A DNA stretch of 64,000 nucleotides from Flavobacterium orientale (lineage in GTDB: Bacteria > Bacteroidota > Bacteroidia > Flavobacteriales > Flavobacteriaceae), in contig NZ_BMFG01000001.1 in NCBI RefSeq assembly GCF_014638005.1, positions 186,001-250,000 on the forward strand, given 5' to 3'. Position 1 is the first letter of the stretch. The number at the start of each line of letters is the position of its first letter. The translations under genes and the position numbers were made by a program. The notes under the pieces are model-generated. The model was not told the DNA's origin. It saw only the letters and a list, made by a program, of their open reading frames with translations, and made no database searches. Of the stretch, positions 61,167-64,000 are shown in pieces.

Positions 61167-64000
61167 ATGATAACTAATCAGACTGAAAGATTGAATTTTG
61201 CCTCAACTAAAAATATACCTCAATATCCTGATTTTTTGGATATACAGGTAAAATCTTTTAAGGATTTCTTCCAATTGGAAACGAAATCTGACGAAAGAGG
61301 CAACGAAGGTTTATATAACACCTTCATGGAAAACTTTCCAATCACCGATACAAGAAATAATTTTGTACTTGAATTTTTAGATTATTTTGTAGATCCACCT
61401 CGTTATTCTATACAAGAATGTATCGAAAGAGGTTTGACCTACAGTGTGCCATTAAAAGCACGTTTAAAACTTTATTGTACTGATCCTGAACATGAAGATT
61501 TTGAAACCATAGTACAAGATGTCTATTTGGGAACTATCCCTTATATGACACCTAGTGGTACTTTTGTTATAAACGGTGCTGAGCGAGTTGTAGTTTCGCA
61601 ATTACACCGTTCTCCAGGGGTTTTCTTTGGTCAATCTTTCCACGCTAATGGAACTAAATTATACTCAGCCCGTGTTATTCCTTTCAAAGGATCATGGATT
61701 GAATTTGCTACCGATATCAACAATGTCATGTATGCTTACATCGACAGAAAGAAAAAGTTACCGGTAACAACACTTTTCAGAGCTATTGGTTTTGAAAGAG
61801 ATAAAGATATTCTTGAAATTTTTGACTTAGCTGAAGAAATTAAAGTTTCTAAAACAGGTCTAAAAAAATATGTAGGTCGGAAACTTGCTGCACGTGTATT
61901 GAACACATGGCATGAAGATTTCGTAGATGAAGATACAGGAGAAGTTGTTTCTATTGAAAGAAACGAAATCATATTAGATCGTGATACTATTATCGACAAG
62001 GATAATGTTGAGGAAATCATTGATTCTAATGTGAAGTCTATTTTGTTACACAAAGAAGATAATAATCAAGCAGATTATGCTATCATCCACAATACGTTAC
62101 AAAAAGACCCTACCAATTCAGAAAAAGAAGCCGTAGAGCACATCTACCGTCAGTTGCGTAATGCAGAACCGCCTGATGAAGAAACTGCTCGAGGCATTAT
62201 TGATAAATTATTCTTCTCTGATCAACGTTATAACTTAGGTGAAGTTGGTCGTTATAGAATGAACAAAAAATTAGGTTTAGATATTTCTATAGACAAACAA
62301 GTATTGACTAAAGAAGATATCATTACCATTGTGAAATATTTGATTGAATTGATCAACTCTAAAGCAGAGATTGATGATATTGATCACTTATCAAACCGTC
62401 GTGTGAGAACAGTTGGTGAACAACTTTCTCAACAATTTGGTGTTGGTTTAGCCCGTATGGCAAGAACCATCCGTGAGCGAATGAACGTTAGAGATAACGA
62501 GGTGTTTACACCAATCGATTTGATTAATGCGAAAACATTATCATCGGTAATCAATTCTTTCTTCGGAACCAATCAGTTGTCTCAGTTTATGGATCAAACG
62601 AATCCATTGGCTGAATTAACACACAAAAGAAGATTATCAGCACTTGGACCAGGTGGACTTTCAAGAGAGAGAGCCGGATTTGAGGTGCGTGACGTTCACT
62701 ATACGCATTACGGGCGTTTATGTCCGATTGAAACACCTGAGGGACCAAACATTGGTTTGATTTCTTCGCTTGGTGTTTATGCAAAAGTAAACGGTATGGG
62801 ATTCATCGAGACACCTTATCGTAAAGTAACCAACGGAAAAGTTGATTTAGTTTCTGAACCAATCTACTTAAGTGCAGAGGAAGAAGAAGGTAAATTAATT
62901 GCTCAAGCTAACATTGAAATGTCGGCTGATGGTAAAATTTCAGCAGATAAAGTTATTGCTCGTGAAGAAGGTGATTTCCCTGTTGTTGATCCTGCAAGTG
63001 TACATTATACAGACGTTGCACCTAATCAAATTGCATCGATTTCTGCTTCATTGATTCCTTTCTTGGAACATGATGATGCGAACCGTGCGTTGATGGGTTC
63101 AAACATGATGCGTCAGGCTGTACCTTTGTTGCGTCCTGAAGCTCCAATTGTTGGAACTGGTTTAGAGCGTCAAGTTGCTAAAGACTCTCGTGTTTTGATT
63201 AATTCAGAAGGTGATGGTGTTGTAGAATATGTAGATGCGAACATGATTACTATAAAATATGATCGTTCTGATCGTATGCGAATGGTAAGTTTTGATTCGG
63301 ATGAAGTAACCTACAACTTAACCAAATTCCAAAAAACCAATCAAAGTACGTGTATCAACCTAAAACCAATTGTAAGAAAAGGGGATAGAGTTGCTAAAGG
63401 TCAGGTTTTATGTGAAGGTTATGCTACACAAAACGGAGAACTAGCTATCGGTAGAAACATGAAAGTGGCGTTTATGCCATGGAAAGGTTACAACTTTGAG
63501 GATGCTATTGTAATTTCTGAAAAAGTAGTTCGTGATGATATTTTTACTTCTATTCACATTGATGAGTATTCTTTAGAAGTTCGTGATACAAAATTAGGTA
63601 ATGAAGAATTAACTAATGATATCCCTAACGTATCGGAAGAGGCTACTAAAGATTTGGATGAAAATGGTATGATTAGAATTGGTGCCGAAGTTAAACCCGG
63701 CGACATTCTTATCGGAAAGATTACTCCAAAAGGAGAATCTGATCCAACACCGGAAGAAAAATTATTACGTGCCATTTTTGGTGACAAAGCCGGTGATGTG
63801 AAAGATGCTTCTTTGAAAGCGTCGCCATCTTTACACGGTGTTGTGTTGAACAAAAAATTATTTGCAAGAGCGGTTAAAGATAAACGCAAACGCACAAAAG
63901 ATAAAGATGATTTAGCGGTATTGGAAACTGAATTTGAAGTTAAATTCAATGAGCTAAAAGAAAAATTAGTTGACAAGTTGTTTACTATTGTTAATGGTAA
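61167..64000 (+). CDS. rpoB: RNA polymerase beta subunit, C-terminus cut off
   Basis: The frame opens at the ATG at 61167 ([13 protein letters not shown]) and stays open to the window edge, giving 944 residues and two bases. Blocks such as '[11 protein letters not shown]', '[31 protein letters not shown]', '[47 protein letters not shown]' (about 480-530, the rifampicin region) and '[15 protein letters not shown]' identify it. The full protein in this phylum is about 1270 residues. rpoC is expected just beyond the edge. Confidence 0.98.
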   Translation, partial: MITNQTERLNFASTKNIPQYPDFLDIQVKSFKDFFQLETKSDERGNEGLYNTFMENFPITDTRNNFVLEFLDYFVDPPRYSIQECIERGLTYSVPLKARLKLYCTDPEHEDFETIVQDVYLGTIPYMTPSGTFVINGAERVVVSQLHRSPGVFFGQSFHANGTKLYSARVIPFKGSWIEFATDINNVMYAYIDRKKKLPVTTLFRAIGFERDKDILEIFDLAEEIKVSKTGLKKYVGRKLAARVLNTWHEDFVDEDTGEVVSIERNEIILDRDTIIDKDNVEEIIDSNVKSILLHKEDNNQADYAIIHNTLQKDPTNSEKEAVEHIYRQLRNAEPPDEETARGIIDKLFFSDQRYNLGEVGRYRMNKKLGLDISIDKQVLTKEDIITIVKYLIELINSKAEIDDIDHLSNRRVRTVGEQLSQQFGVGLARMARTIRERMNVRDNEVFTPIDLINAKTLSSVINSFFGTNQLSQFMDQTNPLAELTHKRRLSALGPGGLSRERAGFEVRDVHYTHYGRLCPIETPEGPNIGLISSLGVYAKVNGMGFIETPYRKVTNGKVDLVSEPIYLSAEEEEGKLIAQANIEMSADGKISADKVIAREEGDFPVVDPASVHYTDVAPNQIASISASLIPFLEHDDANRALMGSNMMRQAVPLLRPEAPIVGTGLERQVAKDSRVLINSEGDGVVEYVDANMITIKYDRSDRMRMVSFDSDEVTYNLTKFQKTNQSTCINLKPIVRKGDRVAKGQVLCEGYATQNGELAIGRNMKVAFMPWKGYNFEDAIVISEKVVRDDIFTSIHIDEYSLEVRDTKLGNEELTNDIPNVSEEATKDLDENGMIRIGAEVKPGDILIGKITPKGESDPTPEEKLLRAIFGDKAGDVKDASLKASPSLHGVVLNKKLFARAVKDKRKRTKDKDDLAVLETEFEVKFNELKEKLVDKLFTIVNG

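Overview
The window looks like chromosomal core DNA of a Flavobacteriaceae bacterium (Bacteroidota), most like Flavobacterium. The support is AT-rich DNA, -7 promoter boxes of the TAnnTTTG type, A/T-rich leaders without Shine-Dalgarno sites (rpsU is the one clear exception), lipoproteins with acidic residues after the lipid cysteine, SusC/SusD outer-membrane pairs, and a type IX secretion (T9SS) sorting domain. I see no prophage, insertion sequence, CRISPR array or rRNA operon.

Layout. 1-1.35 kb: the start of an Ig-like lipoprotein (cut by the edge), a small membrane protein and initiator tRNA-Met, all on the minus strand. 1.45-5.7 kb: an alanine symporter overlapping era, a small membrane protein, and der. 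5.9-8.7 kb: a large outer-membrane beta-barrel receptor. 8.76-12.0 kb (minus): an M23 peptidase, a short MerR regulator, LemA and two TPM-domain proteins. 12.2-16.5 kb: alaS, a GSCFA protein and a lipoprotein. 16.8-20.4 kb: a TPR histidine kinase, a small membrane coiled-coil protein, a LuxR-type response regulator and a DUF4230 protein. 20.5-25.8 kb (minus): a rhodanese, an aromatic amino acid hydroxylase, a 550-bp non-coding stretch with a duplicated element, a DUF4136 lipoprotein and urocanate hydratase. 25.8-34.9 kb: mixed housekeeping and envelope genes (ACC deaminase-like, glucosaminidase-LysM, hemL, Spy-like proteins, lysS, lipB, rnhB). 35.1-42.9 kb: SusC, SusD, an accessory lipoprotein and a T9SS-secreted subtilisin. 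43-54.4 kb: a porin-like protein, a cystathionine beta-synthase-like enzyme, DUF2851, a second alanine symporter, a helix-hairpin-helix protein, an acyl-CoA dehydrogenase, a lipoprotein and a membrane-anchored EEP-fold hydrolase. 54.5-64 kb: the translation/transcription block rpsU, xer recombinase, hpf, tRNA-Thr, tRNA-Tyr, tRNA-Thr, tuf, tRNA-Trp, secE, nusG, rplK, rplA, rplJ, rplL and rpoB (cut by the edge).

How it fits together. The SusCD-lipoprotein-subtilisin group reads as an extracellular protein digestion and oligopeptide uptake locus (inference). The kinase-small protein-regulator group is a two-component system with an extra membrane partner. The last 10 kb carries several RNA-level control signals: a strong Shine-Dalgarno before rpsU, a terminator ending exactly at the xer start codon, a hairpin right at the start of the tRNA-tuf transcript, and an attenuator-like hairpin between rplL and rpoB. 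I found no wholly unknown defence or mobile system. The best candidates for new biology are the duplicated intergenic element at 22.8-23.1 kb, the small protein between kinase and regulator, and a tiny HExxH protein at 26.0 kb.
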